Below, piece by piece: positions 42,674 through 50,522 of a stretch of 64,000 nucleotides of DNA (position 1 is its first letter; the number at the start of each line of letters is the position of its first letter). The stretch covers positions 124,001-188,000 of the forward strand of contig JACKBK010000003.1 of the NCBI GenBank assembly GCA_020634555.1. The letters run 5' to 3'. The notes beneath the pieces are model-generated. The model saw only the letters and a program-made list of their open reading frames with translations, did no database searches and was not told the DNA's origin. This stretch comes from Caldilineae bacterium. Lineage in GTDB: Bacteria; Chloroflexota; Anaerolineae; JAAEKA01. The translations under genes were made by a program, and so were the position numbers.

Positions 42674-43151
42674 CGCGTTTTCCTCGTCTGGCTATGACCA
42701 ATCCTAACGCGCTCAGGGGAAGCAACGCCGAACCGCAGGGCAACGATCCCAGCCCTTGAGATTTGGCCACCGCGGTAGTGCGCTCCAGGCGTGTCGTTTG
42801 GCCGCTCAACTCCACCTCTTCAAGTTCGTACCAATAGGTGACGCCGGCCAACACGTTGGTATCGGTAAAGACATAGGAGCCGCCGCGAATCGGGTCGGGC
42901 GAGCCGGGAATCAGCGACGGGTTGATCTTCGTCCACGGTCCCTCCTCACTTTGGGAGCGGTAGACGTTGAAACCGGCTGTGTCCACCTCGGTTTCGGTGG
43001 ACCAGCGAATGATGATCGGCTGGCCGGGCTTCTCCTGCGGCCAACCGGTCGTTTCCAAGTCCGACGCGGCAACGCTACCGGCCAGACCGAATAGCAGCAG
43101 CAGCGGAATCACCAGGAAACCAAAAATCCGAACGGTTAACTCGTCTTTCAC
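42660..43151 (-). CDS. Secreted single-domain Fn3-like protein with C-terminal anchor
   Basis: The protein has 163 residues. Signal peptide (VIPLLLLFGLAGSVAAS), one domain with WSTETEVDTAGFNVYRSQ and VTYWYELEEVELSGQT, then LPCGSALLPLSALGLVIARRGKR: a short hydrophobic helix with a basic tail, as in sorting or anchor signals. The domain parallels that of the stalk protein at 34145-35269. It overlaps the upstream DUF4012 gene by 4 bp and the downstream radical SAM gene by 14 bp, so the three are translationally coupled. Confidence 0.78.
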   Translation of the reverse strand: MKDELTVRIFGFLVIPLLLLFGLAGSVAASDLETTGWPQEKPGQPIIIRWSTETEVDTAGFNVYRSQSEEGPWTKINPSLIPGSPDPIRGGSYVFTDTNVLAGVTYWYELEEVELSGQTTRLERTTAVAKSQGLGSLPCGSALLPLSALGLVIARRGKRDDSC

Positions 43152-45097
43152 TGTGCAGCACCTTTGCGAAACGCCAGATCCGTGTCGGTAGCCAGCCGCA
43201 GCGTGGCCGACAATCCATCCTCGCTGGTTCTGGCGTCACCTTCCACCAACTGCCAGTTGCCCGCAGGGTCGTCGATGGCGATCTCGACCGGCCAGGCTGG
43301 CACGCCGGCCTGTTTCTGAATGCGCAGTCGGTACAGGCCATCTTGAAAGACGCTGGCCGGCAGCCGATAGCGCAGCGTGACTTCGTGCTCGCCGCCTGAA
43401 GGCGTCACCACGAAACCGCTGAAAACTGTACTCCCCGCCTCGCCAAACGCTTGATCGACCGAGTCCGGTTCGAAACCCTGGGCATCGAGCAACTGCGCAC
43501 CGTCGGGTACGTAAACGCGCAGATAGTTGAAATAGCAGTAGCGCCGGAGGTCTTCATAGGTGTCACCATAGTGAACCTCCTGCACACAAGGCCCTTCGAT
43601 GGCCTGGCCGCCGTGGGTATAGGCCAGGCGCAGTTCAGCCTCGGCGCTGCCATCGGCCAACGGGCGGACGGTGTAGCGCGTGCTGCGATCGACCAGCGTG
43701 TTGACCTTGTTCCAGCCGACGTTGCTGTCCACCACAAACAGATAGTCGGCCTCGCCCGGATCCACCGCGCCGGCCCAACCTGAGTCTCTCAGAAGCGCCA
43801 TGGTGGCCGGGTCGTTCACACTGAGCAGAATGTGCTTCTCCTGTAAACTGGAGTAGACAGCCTGTGCCAGCGCACCAAAATCGACCTCACCTGCCTCGAC
43901 CTTGGCCCGAGCCGCAGCAGCCAGATCGCCCATGAAGTCCTTGCGGTGACGCCACCACTGCGAGGTTTCCCGGTCGACCACGGTGGTCTCGATGTCCACC
44001 GGCGCCGCCCAGACCTCGCGCATGGCAGCCGCCAGATTTTGCGACGTCACCGGCTCGTCGTAGCCCGGCAACGCGAGCGGCTCCATGGCACCAATGAGGC
44101 GGCGCGTTGCCTCGATGTCGAAGGCAAAGACACCATCGGTGGCCGTGCCGGTATCCAGTTGGTAGAGCGACTGGGCCACGCTGGCCGCCGCCGGGTAGTC
44201 GGCCGACCAGTTGGAATCGCGAAAAACCAGTATCTGAGCGCCCATGGTTCGTTCCAGATCGGGCGGCGCCAGCGGGTGGTCGACGTCGGGGTTGAACACT
44301 GTATAGCTGTCGCTGAAATCCATATCACCCAGGTCACCGCCGTCGATGGTTATCAGACCAACGCCGCTGATGAAACCGCCGGTCGGGCGCAGTTCCTCGC
44401 TGTTCTGCGCCAGCAGCAGATAGGTGCGCGGTTCATCGGCTCCCATAAGAGCAGGCGCCACCTTGCCCAGCGACACGGCTGTTCGCAACAACGGCAGGTA
44501 GGTATCCAACTGCGCCAACGCGCCAGCAATGCGCGGGTCTAGAGTGGAGATATCGAGGCCGTCGCGAATGGTTGCCACGTTGTTCAGGGCGGTCTCAGCA
44601 ACTGCCCAATCAGGCTCGCTGGCTTGCAGCGCCGCGGTGACGCGCGTCAGCGTCGAGTCCTCGCCGCCAGCTTGCGATGCTTCCAACACAACCAGCGCGC
44701 CGTCCAACGCGGCCCGCCCGGCGGTGGCCGTCTGTTGCCCCAGTTGCAGCAACTCCGGCGCGGCAGCGGCCTCCGCGCCGATACCGGGCAGCCAGCCCAA
44801 TCCCTTGCTGATCGCCAGGAACGGGCCTGCCTGCGTCCCCACGTTCATTAGATCGGTCTCCAGCCGTGCGAAGCGGTCACGCAGCAAGGACAATGCCGCC
44901 GGGTCCAGACTGGAAAGAGCGTCCCTGTCCAGTCCTTGAAGCGCGCGCACTTCCTGCAAGGCCGCTCTGGCCGACGTGGCCGCGCGGAAGGCGCGCAAGC
45001 CGATGAATCCAACCAGGGCCAGCAACACGACGAGAACGATCAGCAAGCCAATGCGCCGGTTTGATCGGTCCGCCGGCTGTGTTTGGAGGTCACTCAT
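43148..45097 (-). CDS. DUF4012 membrane-anchored envelope protein
   Basis: The protein has 649 residues. One N-terminal TM helix (about 16-36) then a large extracytoplasmic domain. The DUF4012 core is recognisable by RTYLLLAQNSEELRPTGGFI and DGVFAFDIEATRRLIG. Family members occur near exopolysaccharide and cell-wall genes in Actinobacteria and Chloroflexota, and their biochemical role is unresolved. It heads the three-gene leftward operon with the Fn3-like and radical SAM genes. Confidence 0.85.
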   Translation of the reverse strand: MSDLQTQPADRSNRRIGLLIVLVVLLALVGFIGLRAFRAATSARAALQEVRALQGLDRDALSSLDPAALSLLRDRFARLETDLMNVGTQAGPFLAISKGLGWLPGIGAEAAAAPELLQLGQQTATAGRAALDGALVVLEASQAGGEDSTLTRVTAALQASEPDWAVAETALNNVATIRDGLDISTLDPRIAGALAQLDTYLPLLRTAVSLGKVAPALMGADEPRTYLLLAQNSEELRPTGGFISGVGLITIDGGDLGDMDFSDSYTVFNPDVDHPLAPPDLERTMGAQILVFRDSNWSADYPAAASVAQSLYQLDTGTATDGVFAFDIEATRRLIGAMEPLALPGYDEPVTSQNLAAAMREVWAAPVDIETTVVDRETSQWWRHRKDFMGDLAAAARAKVEAGEVDFGALAQAVYSSLQEKHILLSVNDPATMALLRDSGWAGAVDPGEADYLFVVDSNVGWNKVNTLVDRSTRYTVRPLADGSAEAELRLAYTHGGQAIEGPCVQEVHYGDTYEDLRRYCYFNYLRVYVPDGAQLLDAQGFEPDSVDQAFGEAGSTVFSGFVVTPSGGEHEVTLRYRLPASVFQDGLYRLRIQKQAGVPAWPVEIAIDDPAGNWQLVEGDARTSEDGLSATLRLATDTDLAFRKGAAQ

Positions 45098-45569
45098 AGA
45101 GGAGATACCCTACCATATGCGGTGCCTTCTGACAAGTGTTCAGGGTCACTGTTCTAACGAAGTTTCCGAGAGTAGGCATCCGGCACTTCACAACAACAAT
45201 CAGGTGTGACAAGCCAGTTTGTAGTAAGTGCCGGATGCCTGATTGCTTGCTCTGGAAAAGCCTGAGCTGTTGTGACTTTGCTTCGAAAATAGAGCTTCGC
45301 TCGGGCCGGTCTCCGACCGAGTCCCGCTCATTTTCATTGATCAGGGTTGCCCGTCGGGCGCCTGTCTTGAATATAGACGTTGCTGCGGCCGGTCTGTGCA
45401 AACTCCCGGAGACCCGACCGAAGCCGCCCCGTTTTCATCGGGAGTTGTGCGAACAACGCATGGTCGTCTCAGATGGAAAGGAGCACAGATTTCTGTTTTC
45501 GGGACCCTCTGTGTTTCCTTCCATTCGTGGGAGTAACGATGATCCACGCCTCACGACAGCCTCTCACCG

Positions 45570-45634
45570 GTCATTTCCGTGAAGGCGGGATCCACGCTTC
45601 ACAAACGCCTGACGCCCGCCTTCGCGGGAGTGAT
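45570..45634. repeat. REP-like inverted pair
   Basis: GTCATTTCCGTGAAGGCGGG (45570 on) and GACGCCCGCCTTCGCGGGAG (45610 on) are diverged members of the family seen at 15.7, 20.4 and 38.5 kb. Confidence 0.75.
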
Positions 45635-45636
45635 TT

Positions 45637-45759
45637 GGGTGTATTTGAACTCGGTTGAGCGGTGTTCCATGCGGTCTTTGCTTGCACCCCGGCAGGGGCC
45701 TGACCGCTCCGGGAACCACTCGGTCAGGAGACCTCGCTTAACCAGATTCAAATACACCC
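45637..45759. repeat. 123-bp MITE-like element with 25-bp terminal inverted repeats
   Basis: GGGTGTATTTGAACTCGGTT (from 45637) and the complementary arm ending CAAATACACCC (45735-45759) match at about 21 of 25 positions. The core contains CGGTCAGGAGACC, also present in the otherwise different element at 11796-11905. Confidence 0.7.
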
Positions 45760-45794
45760 GAATGATGTTACCGTGACAGGGTTAACAGTTGCCT

Positions 45795-47309
45795 TCATTG
45801 TTCCCTGGCCAACCGGTAGATTTGCCAGCGCGGCCGGCCCGACTCGTCCAGTGGTGCGGGCAGCGATTCCCAGACCGCGCCAGCCGGTGCCTCAGGCTGA
45901 TCCAGAAGCTCCGGCCCGACCTGGGTCAGATAGACCGGGCGAGCGGCGCTTATCCGGTCGATCAGCGCCTCGATCGAATCGGCAACCAGGGCGGGCTGGG
46001 CAGCGCCAAGCGCGTCGCGGTAGCTCGCCAGCCGCCACAGGTCGCGACTGATAGGCTGGACATCCGGCCGTTGGCCCGCGCCATAACGTCCATACCACAG
46101 CCCAAAGGTCGCCCGATCACCCGCGGCCACCACCACCCCGTCCGTCTCCACTGTGTCCAGCACGCCGGCCACGAACTCCTCGGCGTCGCGGTCGGCGCTC
46201 AGGTCGTTGGCCTGCCAGTTCAACGCCAGCGGCGCGGCGATTAGCAGCGCGGCCAGCAATGCGGTCAGCCAGCGCCCCCTTGACGTTGCACTCCGCAGCC
46301 AATCGGCCAGCGCCGCGAAGCCAATGCCCAACCACACCGCCACAAACGGCCAGGCTGGCAGCCAACTCAGGTAGGAGTCGCTGGTGTTGTAGCCCAGCGC
46401 CCAGACCAATCCCAGACCCGCGCTGACCAGCATGGCGATGTTGACTACGCGCTGTTCACGCGGCCAACTCAAAAGTCCTACAATTGCCAGCGCGACGCCC
46501 CAGGGGAAAAAGCTCTGCAACAGCAACCCGGAGGCCGCCGCCACACGGCTCGCCATGGCCTGAAGCGGCGCGGCGAAGACGAAGCTGCGGTAAAGCTGGC
46601 CGCTGACCAACCACCAGAACCCATCCCACGTGCTGGCATCGCCCCAGTTCAGCAGCGGGTTGGCCGCGGCCCGCAGCGGCAGTGCCAGATAGACGCAAAG
46701 CCCGGCTAGCAGGCCGCCGATGCCAGCCGCGACGGCCTGACCACGGCGCGTTGGCGTAAGAAGGCTCACCAGGAAAAGCGGCGCCAACCACAGGCTGGTC
46801 AGGTGGTTTCCCAGCGCCAGCCCAAAAACCAGCCCCGCGGCGGCTGTCCACGCCGGCGACACGCTCTGCCGGCTGCGAACCGCGCACCAAAGCAACGCCG
46901 CGGCCAGACATGCGTGCAAAGCATAGACTTCGACCACCGTGGCCTGGCCCCAGAACACACTCGAAAACGCCAACATCAACCCGGCGACGATCGCTGCCAT
47001 GCTGGCGCGGCCCAGCACAGTCTGTACGGTCGCCGCGACAAAAGCCGCGGACGCCGCGCCAGCCAGCGCCGAAAGCAACGTGACCCGCCATGCCGGGTTC
47101 TGCCACGGCAGGCGGGCCAGGGGAGTTGCAAACAGTACGAAAGTCGGATACCCGCTGGGGTGCGGCACGCTGCCGGACACCACGGCGGCGATCAAGTCAC
47201 CGCCGTCGGCGCTTTCGTGCGCCCAGGTCAACCCCGGCGGCATCGTCAGCAGGTAAACCAGCAGCGCGCTGCCGAAGACGACCAGGGGAGCCAGCACCCT
47301 CGAGCGCAC
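45795..47309 (-). CDS. DUF2723 polytopic membrane protein (GT-C-like)
   Basis: The protein has 504 residues. GTG start five bases beyond the previous stop. About ten to eleven hydrophobic segments; the N-terminal WAHESADGGDLIAAV and GYPTFVLFATPLARLP are the DUF2723 hallmark, placing it with GT-C-fold mannosyltransferase-like proteins that use lipid-linked sugars. The C-terminal 120 residues are soluble and extracytoplasmic. As last gene of the long polysaccharide/sortase operon it may glycosylate surface proteins or polymers (inference). Confidence 0.82.
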   Translation of the reverse strand: MRSRVLAPLVVFGSALLVYLLTMPPGLTWAHESADGGDLIAAVVSGSVPHPSGYPTFVLFATPLARLPWQNPAWRVTLLSALAGAASAAFVAATVQTVLGRASMAAIVAGLMLAFSSVFWGQATVVEVYALHACLAAALLWCAVRSRQSVSPAWTAAAGLVFGLALGNHLTSLWLAPLFLVSLLTPTRRGQAVAAGIGGLLAGLCVYLALPLRAAANPLLNWGDASTWDGFWWLVSGQLYRSFVFAAPLQAMASRVAAASGLLLQSFFPWGVALAIVGLLSWPREQRVVNIAMLVSAGLGLVWALGYNTSDSYLSWLPAWPFVAVWLGIGFAALADWLRSATSRGRWLTALLAALLIAAPLALNWQANDLSADRDAEEFVAGVLDTVETDGVVVAAGDRATFGLWYGRYGAGQRPDVQPISRDLWRLASYRDALGAAQPALVADSIEALIDRISAARPVYLTQVGPELLDQPEAPAGAVWESLPAPLDESGRPRWQIYRLAREQ

Positions 47310-47313
47310 GGCG

Positions 47314-48174
47314 TCATCGTTGGCCGCAGGACAATCTGTCGTGTCCGGTCGGCGGCAGGAAGGCTGGCGGCAGCGCCCACGTCAGCAGATCAGTGCTGGC
47401 CTGGATGCCGTCGGCGAAGAGCCATGCCTGGTTCTCGATCACGCTGCCCAATGGCGCGCTGGCCGGAATCGTCAGTTGGACCTCAGCCGTAACCGAGTCG
47501 CCGGCGGCCAGGTCCGCCAGCTCAAAGATGAGACCGTCCGCCACCAGGCGAGCGGCACCATCGCTGGCCGACACCTGTCCCCGCCCCAGTATCGCTTCCA
47601 GCGGCGCACAAACCAGAAGGTCGGCCAGATCAGCATCGCCCTGGTTGGTAACGATGTAGCGCAGCGTAACCTGCTGGCCAGGCACTACCAAAAGCTGGTC
47701 GCTCTGGACGACAAACTCGATGTCAGGCGCCGACAGAGGCGAGAAGCCAGGTGTCGGCACCGTCCAGCAAGTAGCCGGCAAGATGGGGGTCACGGTGACA
47801 ACAAGGCGTGTCGGGCTGGCAGTTGGACTGGAGGTTGGTGTGTTGGTCGGCTGGCCTGGCACAGGTGTATCGGTCGGTTGGCTTGGCGCAGGCGTATCGG
47901 TGGGTTGGTTTGGCGCAGGCGTGTCCGTTGGCTGGCTTGGCGCAGGTGTGTCGGTGGGATGTGGCCCAGGTGTGTCTGTTGCCTGGCCCGGGCGCGTCGG
48001 CAACGGCGTGAGCGTCGGCACGGTCTGATAGTCAGGAGCCTGGTTGGGCAGCGCCCACGCGCCCGGCATGGCAGCCAGGAAGATGAGTCCCAGCAGGAGA
48101 ACCACTGTCCAGGGCAACAGCCGGCGCGCGCGCGGACGTCTGGAGGGTTGAGAGCGGGTGTCGTTGGTGTTCAT
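47314..48174 (-). CDS. Secreted DUF11-like protein with PTDTPAP repeats and terminal LPPTG
   Basis: The protein has 286 residues. Signal helix about 20-42; a stalk containing five 9-residue repeats of the PTDTPAPSQ type (72-113); one DUF11/CARDB-like Ig domain (about 140-260: VVPGQQVTLRYIVTNQGDADLADLLVC). The C-terminus reads LPPTGHDRLSCGQR. LPPTG fits a sortase recognition motif and a sortase is encoded in the same operon, but the hydrophobic helix and basic tail that should follow are missing. It may be truncated or frameshifted, or the motif may be coincidental. Confidence 0.72.
   Translation of the reverse strand: MNTNDTRSQPSRRPRARRLLPWTVVLLLGLIFLAAMPGAWALPNQAPDYQTVPTLTPLPTRPGQATDTPGPHPTDTPAPSQPTDTPAPNQPTDTPAPSQPTDTPVPGQPTNTPTSSPTASPTRLVVTVTPILPATCWTVPTPGFSPLSAPDIEFVVQSDQLLVVPGQQVTLRYIVTNQGDADLADLLVCAPLEAILGRGQVSASDGAARLVADGLIFELADLAAGDSVTAEVQLTIPASAPLGSVIENQAWLFADGIQASTDLLTWALPPAFLPPTGHDRLSCGQR
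47836..47961 (-). repeat. 27-bp tandem repeats encoding PTDTPAPSQ units
   Basis: About five imperfect 27-bp units inside the DUF11-like gene. Copies differ mainly at one codon (Ser, Asn or Gly), suggesting recent tandem expansion; unit number is likely to vary between strains. Confidence 0.85.
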
Positions 48175-48201
48175 GACGTGTCACTCTGGTAGTGCAGCAA
48201 A

Positions 48202-50481
48202 TCAGGGCGTCTCATCGGGCAGACTGATGCGAAGCGGCGACGGCTGCGGCAGCGTTCCATCAGGTGCGGCCGGTAGACGGCCTGGGCTCCGGTCCTTGAT
48301 GAGCGGCAGCCAGGCGATGCTGGCCGGCACGATGATCGTGGCGTGGGCCGTGTTGTTGGACAGGTTGGTCTCTTCCGGTACCCCATCAACGACGGCATAG
48401 ATAGTGTAAAAGCCCGGACCCTGGTCAGGCCAGTCGTAGGCGATTACTGCCGGAAGGCTGACGTTGCCCGGTGTCAACGTCTGGCTATTGATCAGTGTGC
48501 CACCCGCGTCGGGATCGCCGAGATAGAGCCTGACCGTGATCTGGTTGGCGCTGGTACCCACGCTGCCCAGATTTTCGAGATCGACTCTCAGTGGTACGGT
48601 CGTTGTGCTGCCGGGAAGGACAGGCGGCAGAATAATCGGCTCGCTGCGAACATTGCTCAACGCCAGGTCGGTGCCGCCAGGCGGGACTACTTGCGTGTGC
48701 AACTGGTTGTTGGTAGCGCATGGCTCCACCACCTGATCGGCCTCGTCGGCGACGACACTGACGCCACGCGGTCCATTCATCAGCACTTGCCAGTCGTATT
48801 CCAACGAACGGATATAGCCGGAATCAAAGCGCTTAGGCAGGCTCGATATCGATTGCGTGTCGAGCAAACTACCGTTGCCTGCCCTGAAAGATACGTCGAA
48901 GGGGCCGCTGGCCAGATTGCCGCGGTTGCGCAGTTTCGCCTCGATTTGCAACAGGCTTGGATCACCCGCGAAGAGCGGCCAGTGCGGCGTCACATCGAGT
49001 TGGAACATCTCCAGATCGATGTAGCTGACATAAAGCGGTTGGGTGTAGTTGCGAAAGTCCGTGCCCAGGGGCTTGATGGCATGGGTGTCTTCATCAAAGA
49101 GCCCTGTGTGGACAACACGCCCTTCAAATTTATTGATGGCTACAGAAAACCAGAACCATTCCTGAAGCAACCGGTTGCCGTCCTCCGGATAGCCGAGCGC
49201 CGGATCAATCAGATTGTTGAGGAACAGGTCAAAGCTGTTGAGCATGAAGGTGCGCACGCGCGGATAGTCAAAACCGATGTCCTCAGTCATCAGGATGCCA
49301 TACTCGGTGTTGATGAGCGGCTTGTTGCGCTGGCCGTGGCTATTCATCCACTGCCTGAAGTCGCTGATCTGCTGCGCAATCATGGTGAGGTTGTCATGGT
49401 TCTCAACCGAGACCTCAATGCGGGCACGCAACGGATCGTTGTCCTGGAACCGTCCGCCGGGCAATCCGGCTGTCGAGGGAGCCTCAATGGCATCAACCTG
49501 GATCCAGGTGTTGCTAGAGGCCGGATTCTTGTTGCCCGTCACTCGGACCTGGACGTTGTGGCGGTCCCGCAGCACCCCGTTAGGGGGAGCCAGGTTGGTG
49601 AAGGTGCGGCTGATCGATCCGGGCGCCGGTGTATAAAGATCGATCTCGGCTGCCGGCGTCGTTTCCCGGTCCAGATAGATCTTGGCAATGCCACTGTCAG
49701 GTCCTGTGCGCAGGATGATCTTCACTTGGTCGCCATGGAAGGCGAAGTAAGCGATGGCGCCGGATGTGCGGCTGCGATGGACCGTACCGCCGCTGGCGCC
49801 GGGATCGGCCAGCTCAGCCCAGTCGCTGCCCATCCCAACGGTGTAGCCTACTGCATTGTCGATGCCGGGAGGTACTTCGAACCCCCACTGCTGATGCATC
49901 TCGTTGGCAACGTAGGTGTGGATGTTCCAGACGTCCACCGGAATATCGACGCCATAGGTTGAGCGATAGCTGTCCCAGACCCGGTCCAACCAGGCCAGAC
50001 GGAGGGGCGAGACCTGTACGATCCCGCTGGTCACAAAGCGTGCGGTGGGATCGATCTCTTTGATGAGATTGGAGACATCGTGGAAAGCACGTGCATAGCT
50101 CTCAGGGCTTGTGTTATCTTGCCAGACCACATCGGCCTCGTTGCCGATGATCCAGGTGCCGCCTGGGTTGTTGCGTACAATAGCTTTAAGTGTCTCTCCG
50201 GAAGGCCAGTAGCCATTCTCGTAGACGCGAACCATGTAGTAGTAATCCATGGCGGCTGGATGCGTCGGCGCCAGATCGGCCCGCCAATTCAAGTAGCGTC
50301 CAGCCTTCAGCGCCGCCGCGTTGTAGTCGCTGATCTGCTGATCGCCGAAAACGGTGACGCCGAAGCGGTCTGTCGGCGAGGGATAGAGACAGTTTGTGTC
50401 GCCCGGTTCGGCCCAGGCCACAGAAGGCATCACCAAGGACACCGCCAAAATCAACAACAGCAAAACTCTTCGATAGTTCAT
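48202..50481 (-). CDS. Secreted glycosidase-like protein with CARDB domain
   Basis: The protein has 759 residues. Signal peptide 1-24. A TIM-barrel-like domain has IGNEADVVWQDNTSPESYAR (putative acid/base Glu near 114) and NTEYGIL (putative nucleophile Glu near 393), a layout of clan GH-A. A carbohydrate-binding-like insert (about 215-340) separates the two strands. A CARDB-type adhesion module follows (about 590-720: NQITVRLYLGDPDAGGTLIN). The next upstream gene encodes a shorter relative sharing both motifs. It probably acts on the exported polysaccharide of this operon (inference). Confidence 0.8.
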   Translation of the reverse strand: MNYRRVLLLLILAVSLVMPSVAWAEPGDTNCLYPSPTDRFGVTVFGDQQISDYNAAALKAGRYLNWRADLAPTHPAAMDYYYMVRVYENGYWPSGETLKAIVRNNPGGTWIIGNEADVVWQDNTSPESYARAFHDVSNLIKEIDPTARFVTSGIVQVSPLRLAWLDRVWDSYRSTYGVDIPVDVWNIHTYVANEMHQQWGFEVPPGIDNAVGYTVGMGSDWAELADPGASGGTVHRSRTSGAIAYFAFHGDQVKIILRTGPDSGIAKIYLDRETTPAAEIDLYTPAPGSISRTFTNLAPPNGVLRDRHNVQVRVTGNKNPASSNTWIQVDAIEAPSTAGLPGGRFQDNDPLRARIEVSVENHDNLTMIAQQISDFRQWMNSHGQRNKPLINTEYGILMTEDIGFDYPRVRTFMLNSFDLFLNNLIDPALGYPEDGNRLLQEWFWFSVAINKFEGRVVHTGLFDEDTHAIKPLGTDFRNYTQPLYVSYIDLEMFQLDVTPHWPLFAGDPSLLQIEAKLRNRGNLASGPFDVSFRAGNGSLLDTQSISSLPKRFDSGYIRSLEYDWQVLMNGPRGVSVVADEADQVVEPCATNNQLHTQVVPPGGTDLALSNVRSEPIILPPVLPGSTTTVPLRVDLENLGSVGTSANQITVRLYLGDPDAGGTLINSQTLTPGNVSLPAVIAYDWPDQGPGFYTIYAVVDGVPEETNLSNNTAHATIIVPASIAWLPLIKDRSPGRLPAAPDGTLPQPSPLRISLPDETP

Positions 50482-50522
50482 CTTACTTCTCCAATGGTTT
50501 CTCAGGAGGCCACACAGGGTGT

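Larger units (their letters stand above)
45098..45794. other. Gene-free, repeat-dense 0.7-kb interval
   Basis: I see no credible gene. It contains a 15-bp inverted repeat AGGCATCCGGCACTT (45174-45188) with its complement (45226-45240), two GC-rich stretches around CCGGTCT...GACC (about 45310-45440), a REP-like pair (45570-45634) and a MITE-like element (45637-45759). Open frames across it are low-quality and differ from the codon style of real neighbours. Confidence 0.6.

Noticed and set aside
41069..42697. A 542-codon plus-strand open frame
   Set aside because: It is antisense to the B12-radical SAM gene, which has clear motifs. The antisense translation is His/Arg/Gln-rich without recognisable domains, as expected from GC-rich codon shadows.
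48343..49962. A 539-codon plus-strand open frame
   Set aside because: Antisense to the glycosidase-like gene at 48202-50481, which has a signal peptide, paired Glu motifs and a CARDB module; no motifs in the antisense product.
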